Shown: piece by piece, positions 1 to 9,465 of the stretch
How positions within the stretch are numbered: position 1 is the stretch's first letter
How the letters are laid out: each line of letters opens with the position of its first letter
Assembly: GCF_001718835.1 (NCBI RefSeq)
Contig: NZ_CP013443.1
Location: 2,790,001 to 2,854,000, forward strand
DNA: 64,000 nucleotides
Direction: 5' to 3'
Source: Burkholderia cepacia
GTDB taxonomy: Bacteria > Pseudomonadota > Gammaproteobacteria > Burkholderiales > Burkholderiaceae
Notes under the pieces: generated by a model
Seen by the model: the letters and a program-made list of their open reading frames with translations, nothing else
Database searches by the model: none
What the model was told of the DNA's origin: nothing
Made by a program: the position numbers and the translations under genes

Positions 1-189
1 GTCGATCACGTGCGCGCGATGCGCGACCTGATGGCCCGGTGCGTCCGGGTAGCGGTCGACCGCGACGACTTCGACGCCGAGCCGCTGCAACGCGATGATG
101 ACTTCCTTGCCGAGCTCGCCGGCGCCGAGCAGCATGACGCGCGTGGCCGAGGGTGAGAGCGGCGTACCGAGCCGCTGACCGATCTGCAT
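1..189 (-). CDS. purT: Formate-dependent phosphoribosylglycinamide formyltransferase PurT (N-terminal part; continues off the window)
   Basis: PurT makes formyl-GAR from GAR, formate and ATP in purine biosynthesis and belongs to the ATP-grasp family. Only the first 63 codons are present. The reverse strand from the ATG at 189-187 reads [18 protein letters not shown], then [12 protein letters not shown], the N-terminal nucleotide-fold glycine loop typical of PurT, then [20 protein letters not shown]. This N-terminus is characteristic of the family. The catalytic ATP-grasp domain lies outside the window, so completeness cannot be judged. The gene is transcribed away from the META lipoprotein gene, with about 220 bp of shared upstream DNA in which I see no clear operator. 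Confidence 0.93.
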
Positions 190-413
190 GTGATTACCCG
201 CTTCTGGTGGAGGACGAAAACGACTGCGATGCTACCACGCGCATCGACGCCGGTCCGGCCGCGTTCGGGCCGCATTCGGGCCGGTTTCGCGTCGCCGCGC
301 GCGACGCGCCGGCGGGCCGAGAACGTTTTCGTGTGCGCACGGTCGCCTCGCCTGACGCGGGGCGGGTGCGTTACTCTTACGCCTTGATCAGAATCCGATG
401 AGGAACGAGGCTC

Positions 414-956
414 ATGTCCCACCTGTTCGCAGCCGCACACGCACGCACCGGCCTGCTTCGCCCGTTGCGCGCGCCGCTCTGCGCGTTGACGCTTGCCACG
501 CTTCTCGCCGCCTGCGCGATGCCGACCCACCCCGATTCCGCCGCCCCCGCGCCCGACCCGTACAACCCGGCCGCCGTCCAGCTGCTCGACGACACGAGCT
601 GGGAACTCACCAGCTGGCTGAACGCCGACGGCACGCAGCGCGCGATCCCGCACGGCGACAACGGCGAGCCGATCAAGCTCGCGCTGTCGACCGAGTCGGG
701 CATCCGGCGCGCGAGCGGGTTCTCGGGCTGCAACCGCTACATGGGCACCTATGCGATCAAGAACGGCCTGTTGAGCTTCGGGCCGCTCGCCGGCACGCGG
801 ATGGCCTGCGCCGGCACGGGCGGCCAGCTCGAACCCGCGTACCTCGATGCACTCGCCCACGTCGACAAGACCGGCGTGCAGATGCGCGCACCGCAGCAGC
901 TGCTGCTCGTGACCGACGACGGCGCGACGCTGACCTTCACGCGCCGCGGCCCGTAA
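414..956 (+). CDS. META-domain (HslJ-like) lipoprotein
   Basis: A 180-aa protein. The N-terminus has a basic stretch, a hydrophobic segment and the lipobox LAAC around residues 31-34, so it should be lipidated and exported to the envelope. The rest matches the META/HslJ fold: a DTSWELTSW opening strand, a SGCNRYMGTY segment with the conserved Cys, and a second Cys in TRMACAG. E. coli HslJ, in the same family, is linked to heat-shock and novobiocin resistance, but no molecular function is established. A GAGG ribosome-binding site lies just upstream of the ATG. The gene stands alone between divergent purT and ftsK. Family assignment is fairly sure; role is unknown. Confidence 0.8.
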   Translation: MSHLFAAAHARTGLLRPLRAPLCALTLATLLAACAMPTHPDSAAPAPDPYNPAAVQLLDDTSWELTSWLNADGTQRAIPHGDNGEPIKLALSTESGIRRASGFSGCNRYMGTYAIKNGLLSFGPLAGTRMACAGTGGQLEPAYLDALAHVDKTGVQMRAPQQLLLVTDDGATLTFTRRGP

Positions 957-1157
957 TGCCGCGGACCGTGTGGAAGGCGTCTAGCCGACCGCGTCTGGCC
1001 GACCGCGTCCGGCTAACCGCGTCCCGCCGCGTGAAGCGTCACGCACGCGCGCCCCACGGCGGCGCGTCTGATCGTCTTTTAAAGTCTTCTGCATCGTCAG
1101 CCGGTTAAACTCGGCGGGTCGCGCCCCGCGCGCCCCTCCCCACTCCTGTTTCAAAGC

Positions 1158-4100
1158 ATGCACACGGTTGTCTTCGGCTGGTTCGGCATCTCCGCCGTCT
1201 GGTTCCTCCTTCTCTTCTGGCGTCTCGTGCAGGCGATGCTGCCCGGCGGCGGCGGGCTCGCCGGCCGCGGCTCGATCCGTCTGTGGCTCGGCTTCGCCGC
1301 GGTGTTCGTGGCCAGCTGCACGCTGACGAGCCCGCTGTCGGGCCCCGACACGAACGCGCTCGGCCATGCGTTCTCGGCAGGCTTCGCCCACGTGCTCGGC
1401 CCGATCGGCACGCCGGTCGCGATGGTCGTGCTGTTCTTCGCCGGGCTGCCCTGGCTGACCGGTGTCGGCTGGCAGCGCGTCGCCGCGTGGCTCGACACGT
1501 CGTTCGGGCTTCGGCTGTCGCGCAACGGCGACGACGATGCGCGCGGCATTGCCGACCTGCCGCGCAGCGCGCTGCATCGCGACGACGACGTCGTACAGCC
1601 GACCACCGCGCATACCGTCAATTCGATGGCGCCGCGCCAGAACGGCCGGTACTCGCGCCCGACGCTGTGGAAACCCGATCCGCAGGCGCGGCCGAAAACG
1701 CGCGGCCAGACGGCGCCCCGGCCGCACACCGAGCCGGTTGCGCCCACCGGCTGGCTGAAGCCCGCGCCGACGAGCCGGCCGGCCGCGACGCCCGCGGCAA
1801 GCCCGGCGAAGCCCTCTTCGACCTCCGGCACGGTTGGCGCGGCGGCTCCTGCACGCCCCGCAGCAAACATCCAGTCGCTGCGCCCCGCTCCGGCCCCGCT
1901 CGAGCTCGAGCCGGCCCGCCCCCGGCCGGCGCCGGCAACGCCTGCGCGCCCTGCCGCGGAGCCCCGGCGGCCGGTCGCGCCGCGCGCAACCGTCGCGCCC
2001 CGCCCGACCGGCGCGGCGCCGGCACGGCCGCTGTCGCGCCCGCCTGCCGCGACGACGACCGCCCCCGTGCCGCCCGCCGTACCCCGCCAGCGACCGGCCG
2101 TGCCTGCGCGCGCGCCGCTTTACGCATGGACCGAAAAACCCGCGACGCCGATTACCCCCGCGCCGAGCGTGCACGACACGCTGCGTTCGATCGAGGCCAG
2201 CACCGCTCAATGGGCGTCGCTGGCCAACGCGACGCCGGCCGAAGCCGCACGCGCGGCTGCGCCGCTGGCCGGCGCAGCCGCGGCGGCAGGCGCCGCTGCG
2301 TCGATGTGGCCGGCGGAGTCCGCCGGGCCGGTTTCCGTGCCATCCGCCGTGGAGACGGACGAATCCGTCCGCATTGCCGACGACCTCAAGGCGGACATCG
2401 GCCACGACGGTGCAATCGTGCTGCCTGCGTTCGCGCCGGCCGACGCCGCCGTGCCGGAGATCCGCTCCGAAGCGCACGCCATCGTGACAGCCGGCGTCGA
2501 AGCATCGGCACCGGAAGCGACGGTCGACGCAGCGCCGGGCACAATCGCCGCAGCGACCGATGCCGTTGCCGACACGCCGATCATTGCGGGCGCCGACAAC
2601 GCCGCTCAGGAAATCGAAACCGGCTCCGCGACGACGCCCGATACGCAATCCGTGCCGCAAACTGACGCCCCGATCGACCTCGCCCCGTGGGAAGACATCG
2701 CCGGGACGGAAACGGCCAACGCAGTGCCTGCCGACGCGCCTGCGGTCGACACGCCGTCGCTTGCGCCGCAAGCCGACGCCGCCACGACGCCGGCCTGGGC
2801 AATCGGCGCGCTCCTTCAGCCGGCCGAATCGGCCAAGGCCGCGCAGTCGGCAATCGATGCCGCTCCTGCGGTCTTCGTCGAAACCGCTGCCGTCGCGCGC
2901 AACGCCGATGCCCCCGGGGCCGATACGTTCACGCCGGCCGGCATGACGAGCGACGCCCCCGAGATCGCGACGAACGTCGCCGCCACGCAGGCCGCAGACG
3001 CGTCCGCGTCGGCCGTCTCGCCGCTCGGAGAAGTGTCGTCGGACGCCGCCCAAACCGCGCCGCCTCCGAAGCCGGCAGCCGTCGAAGCGAGCGCCGTGAC
3101 GCCTGCGTCGACGGCAAACGTCGTCGCGCCGTCGATTGCCGACGCGTCGCGTGCCGAATCCATCGCCGCCCCGGAGGCCTTCGCATCCGTTGCGACGACG
3201 GCCGCGACCGAAACGACTACGCCGCCGCACGCGTCCGGCGCGACGGCGCAACCGGCCGGTACGCTCGCCGCGGCCGCGCCGACGCCTGTCGCAACGGGCG
3301 ACGCGTCCGCCATCGAACCGGCCGCGCTCGCGGCCGCTGCGGCTGCAATGACCGCGGGCCCGGGCGATACCGATCGCGCAGCGAAGTCCGAGAATGCGGG
3401 CGCAGGTCTCCCCTCTTCGGTGGCGGTCGAACCTGCCATGACGCCGTCGTTCGCTTCACCGGCCGCGGAACCGGTGCCCGCACCGGCGGCCGCGCCCGCT
3501 TGGTCGACGTTGACGAATTCGCCCGCCGCAGGTGCAGCTGGGCTGCCCGGCGCAACCAAGCAACCGGCAGTCGCAAGTGCGACGGCACAACCGTCGGAGC
3601 CGCCCATCGCAAGCGGGTGGACTGTCTTGCCCACCGTCCCGCCGACGTCCGCAGCCCCCTCGCCGGTTGCCCCGGTCGTTTCGACTGCACCCGTGCTTCC
3701 GTCCTCGACGCCAGCCACGCCGTCGCTGTACGGCCTGTCCGCGACATCGGGCACGGCTGCGCCCTCAACGCCTGCGGCAACAACTTCCACTCAGGCAACC
3801 CCGACGGCGACCGTTGCTGCAATCGCCGCCGCTGCACCCGCTTCTCAAGCTGCGACGATCACCGTTCCGGCGCCCGTCGCGGTACCTGCCGCCGCAATCG
3901 TCGACACGTCGGCACGCGTAACGCCCGCTGCAGAACCCGACTCCGCTGCCACGACAACTGCCACGCCCGCGCAGCCGTCGTCGATGGCTGCCGCTCCGGC
4001 GTCTGTCGCTGCACCCGCCGCTGTAATCGGCGGTGCGTCGGCACTGACGATGACGACACCCGCGGCGGCGGCGGCCGTTCCGGCGCAGGTCGCAGCACCC

Positions 4101-5936
4101 GCCGCGGCAATCGCCACTCCCTCGGTGCCGGCGGCAAACACGGCCGCTTCGACAGCCGCTGCTACGCCTGCTGCTACAGTCGTCGGAGCAACGTTGGCGA
4201 CGCCCGCTACGGCGACGGTCGCTCCGACGCACGTTGCAGTGCCTGCCGCCACGGCATTCGCCGCGCCTGACGCGCCGGCAGCACCCGCAGCCGTTCCGGT
4301 CAGCCCGGCTGCGCCCGCCGCCGCAATCGTCGGCACGTCCATGCCCGGAGCGCCCACGGCAACGATCGCCGCCCCGACGCCCGATGCCGCCCCTGCCGCG
4401 CCGCCCCCACCCCAGCCGCGCCCGAACGCGTTCGAATTCCACGCGCCCGCGACGTTCAACGTCGAACTGCCGACCCTCGACCTGCTCGAACCCGCGTCCG
4501 ACGACATCGAAACGATCACCGACGAACACCTCGCGCAAACCGCGCAGGTCATCGAACAGCGGCTGCAGGAATTCAAGGTACCGGTGACGGTGGTCGGCGC
4601 GTCGGCCGGCCCCGTGATCACGCGCTTCGAGATCGAACCCGCGCTCGGCGTGCGGGGCAGCCAGATCGTCGGGCTGATGAAGGACCTGTCGCGCGGCCTC
4701 GGCCTCACGTCGATCCGCGTCGTCGAGACGATTCCCGGCAAGACCTGCATGGGCCTCGAACTGCCGAATGCGAAGCGCCAGATGATCCGCCTGTCGGAAA
4801 TCCTCGAGTCGCGCCAGTACCAGCACTCGGCCTCGCAGCTGACGATCGCGATGGGCAAGGACATCACCGGCCATCCGGTCGTCACCGATCTCGCGAAGGC
4901 GCCGCACATGCTCGTCGCCGGCACGACCGGCTCGGGCAAGTCGGTCGCGATCAACGCGATGATCCTGTCGCTGCTGTACAAGGCGACACCCGAGGACGTG
5001 CGGCTCATCATGATCGACCCGAAGATGCTGGAGCTGTCGGTCTACGAAGGCATCCCGCACCTGCTCGCGCCGGTCGTCACCGACATGAAGCTCGCGGCGA
5101 ACGCGCTGAACTGGTGCGTCGGCGAGATGGAGAAGCGCTACCGGCTGATGTCGGCCGTCGGCGTGCGCAACCTCGCGGGCTTCAACCAGAAGATCCGCGA
5201 TGCCGAAGCGAAGGAAAAGAAGATCGGCAACCCGTTCTCGCTGACGCCCGAGGATCCCGAGCCGCTATCGACGCTGCCGCTGATCGTCGTCGTGATCGAC
5301 GAGCTGGCCGACCTGATGATGGTGGCCGGCAAGAAGATCGAGGAACTGATCGCCCGTCTCGCGCAGAAGGCGCGCGCGGCCGGCATCCACCTGATCCTCG
5401 CGACGCAGCGCCCGTCCGTCGACGTGATCACGGGCCTGATCAAGGCGAACATCCCGACGCGCGTCGCGTTCCAGGTGTCGTCGAAGATCGACTCGCGCAC
5501 GATTCTCGACCAGATGGGCGCGGAATCGCTGCTCGGGATGGGCGACATGCTGTTCCTGCCGCCGGGCACCGGTTATCCGCAGCGCGTGCACGGCGCATTC
5601 GTCGCCGACGAGGAAGTGCACCGGATCGTCGAGTACCTGAAACAGTTCGGCGAGCCGCAGTACGAGGAAGGGATTCTCGACGGCCCGGCCGCCGACGGCG
5701 CGACGCAGGACCTGTTCGGCGACGCGCCGGACGCGGAGGCCGATCCGCTGTACGACGAAGCCGTCGCGTTCGTCGTGCGCACGCGGCGCGCGTCGATCTC
5801 GTCGGTGCAGCGGCAGTTGCGCATCGGCTACAACCGCGCCGCACGCCTCGTCGAGCAGATGGAGGCGGCCGGGCTCGTGTCGCCGATGGGCATCAACGGC
5901 AGCCGCGAGGTGCTCGTGCCGGCCGCCTCGGAGTAA
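1158..5936 (+). CDS. ftsK: FtsK/SpoIIIE DNA translocase with a very long Ala/Pro/Thr linker
   Basis: A septal DNA translocase that moves chromosome ends into daughter cells and promotes dimer resolution. The order of parts is: about three hydrophobic N-terminal helices (residues 1-115, e.g. ISAVWFLLLFW and VAMVVLFFAG); a low-complexity linker of nearly 950 residues rich in Ala, Pro, Thr and Val; then the motor from about residue 1090. The motor has Walker A GTTGSGKS at 1255-1262, a second conserved block MIDPKMLELSVYEG, Walker B VVVIDELADLMM and the DNA-contact stretch LATQRPSVDVITG. The C-terminal winged-helix gamma domain (DPLYDEAVAFV to EVLVPA), which reads KOPS sites, is present. At 1592 aa it is about twice the length of a compact FtsK. 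Burkholderia genomes are known to carry more than one FtsK, and this may be the non-canonical paralogue. It ends at a strong hairpin. Confidence 0.9.
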   Translation: MHTVVFGWFGISAVWFLLLFWRLVQAMLPGGGGLAGRGSIRLWLGFAAVFVASCTLTSPLSGPDTNALGHAFSAGFAHVLGPIGTPVAMVVLFFAGLPWLTGVGWQRVAAWLDTSFGLRLSRNGDDDARGIADLPRSALHRDDDVVQPTTAHTVNSMAPRQNGRYSRPTLWKPDPQARPKTRGQTAPRPHTEPVAPTGWLKPAPTSRPAATPAASPAKPSSTSGTVGAAAPARPAANIQSLRPAPAPLELEPARPRPAPATPARPAAEPRRPVAPRATVAPRPTGAAPARPLSRPPAATTTAPVPPAVPRQRPAVPARAPLYAWTEKPATPITPAPSVHDTLRSIEASTAQWASLANATPAEAARAAAPLAGAAAAAGAAASMWPAESAGPVSVPSAVETDESVRIADDLKADIGHDGAIVLPAFAPADAAVPEIRSEAHAIVTAGVEASAPEATVDAAPGTIAAATDAVADTPIIAGADNAAQEIETGSATTPDTQSVPQTDAPIDLAPWEDIAGTETANAVPADAPAVDTPSLAPQADAATTPAWAIGALLQPAESAKAAQSAIDAAPAVFVETAAVARNADAPGADTFTPAGMTSDAPEIATNVAATQAADASASAVSPLGEVSSDAAQTAPPPKPAAVEASAVTPASTANVVAPSIADASRAESIAAPEAFASVATTAATETTTPPHASGATAQPAGTLAAAAPTPVATGDASAIEPAALAAAAAAMTAGPGDTDRAAKSENAGAGLPSSVAVEPAMTPSFASPAAEPVPAPAAAPAWSTLTNSPAAGAAGLPGATKQPAVASATAQPSEPPIASGWTVLPTVPPTSAAPSPVAPVVSTAPVLPSSTPATPSLYGLSATSGTAAPSTPAATTSTQATPTATVAAIAAAAPASQAATITVPAPVAVPAAAIVDTSARVTPAAEPDSAATTTATPAQPSSMAAAPASVAAPAAVIGGASALTMTTPAAAAAVPAQVAAPAAAIATPSVPAANTAASTAAATPAATVVGATLATPATATVAPTHVAVPAATAFAAPDAPAAPAAVPVSPAAPAAAIVGTSMPGAPTATIAAPTPDAAPAAPPPPQPRPNAFEFHAPATFNVELPTLDLLEPASDDIETITDEHLAQTAQVIEQRLQEFKVPVTVVGASAGPVITRFEIEPALGVRGSQIVGLMKDLSRGLGLTSIRVVETIPGKTCMGLELPNAKRQMIRLSEILESRQYQHSASQLTIAMGKDITGHPVVTDLAKAPHMLVAGTTGSGKSVAINAMILSLLYKATPEDVRLIMIDPKMLELSVYEGIPHLLAPVVTDMKLAANALNWCVGEMEKRYRLMSAVGVRNLAGFNQKIRDAEAKEKKIGNPFSLTPEDPEPLSTLPLIVVVIDELADLMMVAGKKIEELIARLAQKARAAGIHLILATQRPSVDVITGLIKANIPTRVAFQVSSKIDSRTILDQMGAESLLGMGDMLFLPPGTGYPQRVHGAFVADEEVHRIVEYLKQFGEPQYEEGILDGPAADGATQDLFGDAPDAEADPLYDEAVAFVVRTRRASISSVQRQLRIGYNRAARLVEQMEAAGLVSPMGINGSREVLVPAASE

Positions 5937-5960
5937 GCGACGCGCTCCGCCCCCCACAAG

Positions 5961-5994
5961 CACGAAGGGCGCTGCATCGGCAGCGCCCTTCGTG
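5961..5994. terminator. Hairpin between convergent ftsK and lactonase genes
   Basis: A perfect 15-bp inverted repeat (5961-5975 and 5980-5994, arms CACGAAGGGCGCTGC and its complement) with a 4-nt ATCG loop. It lies between two convergent genes. There is no long T-run on either side, so it may act as a bidirectional terminator or simply as a 3' end-stabilising hairpin. Confidence 0.7.
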
Positions 5995-6014
5995 CATCTA
6001 CGGCGTAAAGCGTC

Positions 6015-7262
6015 TTACAGCGCCGGAACGAGCTTGAAGTCGACCGGTTTGCCGACCGCCACCTTCTGCGGGTTCGCGTCGAGCTTGCCGGTTTCCGCAT
6101 CGCGCCTGAACACGTAGAACGTATCGCTGTCCTGGTTGCCGACGATCAGCCACTTGCCGGTCGGGTCGATCAGGAACTCGCGCGGCGTCTTGCCGAGGCT
6201 CGACTGGCGGCCGACGGGCTTCAACCGGCCGTCGGCCTGGTTCACCGCGTAGATCACCAGGTCGTTCGCATCGCCGCGGTTGCTCACGTACAGGAAGCGG
6301 CCGTCCGGCGACAGGTGGATCGCACCGCCGCCGACCTTGCCCTTGAAGCCCGGCGCGGTCATCGATACGGTCTCGACCGGCGTCAGCTTGCCGTCGTGAT
6401 AGCCGAACACCTCGACCGCCGCGTTGAGCTCGCTCGTCACGTACGCGTACCGGCCGTCGGCGCTGAACACCATGTGGCGCGGGCCCGAGCCCGCCTTGAC
6501 CGGCGTGTAGCGCGTGTCGGTCGGGCTGATCAGCCCGCGGCTGCCGTCCACCGTGTAGCGATAGCCGTAGAGCTTGTCCGCGCCGAGATCCTGCACGAAC
6601 AGGTAACGGCCGTCGGGCGAGAACACCGTCGAATGCACGTGCGCGCCGTCCTGGCGCCCCTTCACGGGCCCCGTGCCCTCGTGGTGCACCGTCAGCACGG
6701 CCTGGCCGACCGCGCCGTCGTCGCGCAGCGGAAACACGGCGAAGCTGCCGCCCGGATCCTTCGCGACCGAGTAATTGGCCGTCACGAGGTACTTGCCGTC
6801 CGGCGACAGCGCGAGATAGCAAGGATCGTTCCCTTCCGACGACACGCGGTCGATGAAGCTCAGCGCGCCCGTCTTCGCGTCGAAGCGGAAGGCGCTGACG
6901 CCGCCGCGCTGCGACGCCGGCCCGTCGTCGCCGGGCAGTTCGTTGACCGCGTAGACGGTGCGACCGTCGCGGCTCGGCAACAGGTACGACGGATTGACCG
7001 TCTTCGCCGACGACACCGGCGCGACGCTGCCGGTTTTCGTATCGAAGCGGTAAACATAGATCCCGTCGCTGCCGCCGCCCGTGTAGGTGCCGACGAGCAG
7101 GTTGTACACGCCGTCCGCGGGCGCCGTCGCGGACTGTTGCGCGAACGCATGGGTCGCGGAAAGGGAGAGCACGATCGCGAAACCTTTCATCCAGTGAGCG
7201 AGCCTAAGCGGGAACCCTCGTGTCGAAGCGCGTGCGTCACGCTCGCGTAAACGGTTGGGCAT
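6015..7262 (-). CDS. Exported lactonase of the YbhE/Pgl type (seven-bladed beta-propeller)
   Basis: A 415-aa protein of the lactonase family that includes 6-phosphogluconolactonase YbhE. Blade motifs recur: LLVGTYTGGGSDGIYVYRF, YLLPSRDGRTVYAVNE, HVHSTVFSPDGRYLFVQDLG, HMVFSADGRYAYVTSE and LSPDGRFLYVSNRGD, each a typical propeller strand. The start at 7262 is chosen because AGGAGG lies 6-8 nt upstream. A second Met at 7190 begins a classical signal peptide (MKGFAIVLSLSATHAFAQ), so the protein is probably periplasmic with an extended N-region. A periplasmic location makes a sugar-lactone role outside the cytosol more likely than the pentose phosphate pathway. It is divergent from the GH15 gene, which suggests a shared carbohydrate role. 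Confidence 0.82.
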   Translation of the reverse strand: MPNRLRERDARASTRGFPLRLAHWMKGFAIVLSLSATHAFAQQSATAPADGVYNLLVGTYTGGGSDGIYVYRFDTKTGSVAPVSSAKTVNPSYLLPSRDGRTVYAVNELPGDDGPASQRGGVSAFRFDAKTGALSFIDRVSSEGNDPCYLALSPDGKYLVTANYSVAKDPGGSFAVFPLRDDGAVGQAVLTVHHEGTGPVKGRQDGAHVHSTVFSPDGRYLFVQDLGADKLYGYRYTVDGSRGLISPTDTRYTPVKAGSGPRHMVFSADGRYAYVTSELNAAVEVFGYHDGKLTPVETVSMTAPGFKGKVGGGAIHLSPDGRFLYVSNRGDANDLVIYAVNQADGRLKPVGRQSSLGKTPREFLIDPTGKWLIVGNQDSDTFYVFRRDAETGKLDANPQKVAVGKPVDFKLVPAL

Positions 7263-7424
7263 TGAATCCTCCTTGCATCGAGTCGCTTCAAGTGTTGAGA
7301 TAGGACGAAACGCCGGCCGTATACGCGCTCCGCCGCCCGGCCGAGTATACGGGGCGCGAAGCCGGGACGTGAAGCCCGGCTACCGCCGTCCGGATAGTGA
7401 ACGCGTAACAAGGATCGCCTGCCC

Positions 7425-9254
7425 ATGCCTGCCCTGATCGAAGACTACGCGCTCGTCGGCGACGGCCATACCGCCGCGCTGGTCGCCAAAGACGGCTCCG
7501 TCGACTGGCTGTGCTGGCCCCGCTTCGATTCGGGCGCCTGCTTCGCGGCGCTTCTCGGCACCCCCGAGCACGGCCGCTGGCTGCTCGCGCCGGCCGCCGA
7601 CGCCGCGATCACGCACACGTCGCGCCGCTATCGCGGCGACACGCTGATTCTCGAAACCGACTACGAAAGCGCCGACGGTGCCGTCACCGTGGTCGACTTC
7701 ATGCCGCCCGGCAACGGCTGGTCCGAGCTGGTGCGGATCGTCATCGGCCGCCACGGCACGATGAAGATGCGCATGGAGCTCGTGCTGCGCTTCGACTACG
7801 GTTTCTCGATTCCGTGGGTCACGCAACTGACCCGCGAGGACGGCATGAAGGCGATCGCGGGCCCCGACACCGTCGTGCTGCGCACGCCGGTGCCGCTCAC
7901 CGGCAAGAACCTCCATACGCTCGCGGAATTCACCGTGAACGCCGATGAACGCGTGCCGTTCTCGCTCAGCTATGCGGCGTCGCACATGCGGCTGCCGCCC
8001 GCACGCGATCCGCTGTCGATGCTCGCGCGCACCGAGAACTACTGGCTCGAATGGTCGGGCCGCTGCCAGGTGCAGGGCCGCTACGCGGCGGCCGTGCGCC
8101 GTTCGCTCATCACGCTGAAGGCGCTGGCGTACGAGCCGACCGGCGGGATCGTCGCGGCGCCGACCACGTCGCTGCCCGAGAAGATCGGCGGCAACCGCAA
8201 CTGGGACTACCGCTACTGCTGGCTGCGCGACGCGACGATCACGCTGCTCGCGCTGATGCGCGGCGGCTACTACGACGAGGCGCGCGCATGGCGCACGTGG
8301 CTCGGCCGCGTGATGGCCGGCTCGCCCGAACAGATCCAGATCATGTACGGGATCGCCGGCGAACGCCGGCTGCCGGAAATGGAGCTCGACTGGCTGCCCG
8401 GCTACCAGGACTCGAAGCCGGTGCGCGTCGGCAACGGCGCCGCGAACCAGCTCCAGCTCGACGTGTTCGGCGAGGTGATGGCCGCGCTGCACCTCGCGCG
8501 CGTGGGCGGCCTGCAGGCCGACGACACGGTGTGGTCGGTGCAGTGCGCGCTGCTCGACCATCTCGAGAAGATCTGGCGGGAACCCGACGAAGGCATCTGG
8601 GAAACGCGCGGCGGCCGCCGCCATTTCACGTTCTCGAAGGTGATGGCGTGGGTCGCGTTCGACCGCGCGATCAAGTCGGCGGAGATGTTCCGGCTGCCCG
8701 GCTCGCTCGACCGCTGGCGCGCGCTGCGCGAGCAGATCCATGCCGACGTGTGCAACAACGCGTGGCACGAAAGCAAGCAGGCGTTTGCACAGAGCTACGG
8801 CAGCGACGAGCTCGACGCAAGCGTGCTGCTGATGCCGCTGCTCGGCTTCCTGCCGCCGGAAGATCCGCGCATCGTCGGCACGGTCGAAGCGATCGAGCGG
8901 GAATTGCTGCACGACGGGCTCGTGATGCGCTACCGCACGACCGAATACGACGACGGCCTGCCGCCCGGCGAAGGCACGTTTCTCGCGTGCAGTTTCTGGC
9001 TGGTCGACAACTATGCGCTGCTGGGCCGGATCGACGACGCACACCGCCTGTTCAGCCGGCTGCTCGCGCTGTCGAACGATCTCGGGCTGCTCGCGGAGGA
9101 GTACGACCCGGTGGCCGGGCGGCTCGTCGGCAACTTCCCGCAGGCGTTCTCGCACGTGGCGCTCGTGCATACCGCGATGAACCTGATGCACCACGAAGAC
9201 GCGATGGCGCGCGCGGCCGGCCAGCCGGCACCGGCCGTCGCCACGGGGCGCTGA
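7425..9254 (+). CDS. Glycoside hydrolase family 15 protein (glucoamylase/trehalase type)
   Basis: A 609-aa cytosolic protein. Residues 1 to about 190 form the N-terminal beta-sandwich seen in bacterial GH15 enzymes, opening with IEDYALVGDGHTAALVA and SVDWLCWPRFDSGACFAALL. The (alpha/alpha)6 catalytic barrel follows, with the hallmark NWDYRYCWLRDATITLLAL and a late acidic segment LLAEEYDPVAGRLVGNFPQ. No signal peptide is visible. Family members hydrolyse alpha-glucosidic bonds (starch-type glucans or trehalose), and the substrate cannot be told from sequence alone. It is divergent from the lactonase gene across 160 bp. Confidence 0.88.
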   Translation: MPALIEDYALVGDGHTAALVAKDGSVDWLCWPRFDSGACFAALLGTPEHGRWLLAPAADAAITHTSRRYRGDTLILETDYESADGAVTVVDFMPPGNGWSELVRIVIGRHGTMKMRMELVLRFDYGFSIPWVTQLTREDGMKAIAGPDTVVLRTPVPLTGKNLHTLAEFTVNADERVPFSLSYAASHMRLPPARDPLSMLARTENYWLEWSGRCQVQGRYAAAVRRSLITLKALAYEPTGGIVAAPTTSLPEKIGGNRNWDYRYCWLRDATITLLALMRGGYYDEARAWRTWLGRVMAGSPEQIQIMYGIAGERRLPEMELDWLPGYQDSKPVRVGNGAANQLQLDVFGEVMAALHLARVGGLQADDTVWSVQCALLDHLEKIWREPDEGIWETRGGRRHFTFSKVMAWVAFDRAIKSAEMFRLPGSLDRWRALREQIHADVCNNAWHESKQAFAQSYGSDELDASVLLMPLLGFLPPEDPRIVGTVEAIERELLHDGLVMRYRTTEYDDGLPPGEGTFLACSFWLVDNYALLGRIDDAHRLFSRLLALSNDLGLLAEEYDPVAGRLVGNFPQAFSHVALVHTAMNLMHHEDAMARAAGQPAPAVATGR

Positions 9255-9318
9255 ACGGGGCGCGGGCGGCTTGTTCAGAGAACGTCAAATCGCAAAACTT
9301 TGATGAAAAATCGGGGAA

Positions 9319-9385
9319 ATGTTGCATTGCACCACCCATCGTTGTCCGATATGATCGACGCGATTGTCCGGCTGCAGTGCAACAT
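9319..9385 (+). promoter_or_regulatory. Promoter region of phaZ with a TGCA-rich inverted repeat
   Basis: Two arms, ATGTTGCATTGCA (9319-9331) and TGCAGTGCAACAT (9373-9385), are inverted copies of each other with 12 of 13 positions matching and 41 bp between them. A TATGAT -10-like hexamer sits between them at 9350-9355. TGC-rich sites are typical of PhaR, the PHA-responsive repressor, so this may be a PhaR operator pair. The PhaR link is inference. Confidence 0.5.
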
Positions 9386-9465
9386 GGCCGGTCGCTGACC
9401 CACACGGCACGCCGCGACGCCCCACGCCGCCCTTGCGCACCGTCCCCCACGCGGGAGTAGTCTGC

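Noticed and set aside
1283..4270. Several long open frames on both strands across the ftsK linker
   Set aside because: They are shadows of the GC-rich, repetitive linker. Their products are Arg/Ala-rich without family motifs, and ftsK has the start and domain support.
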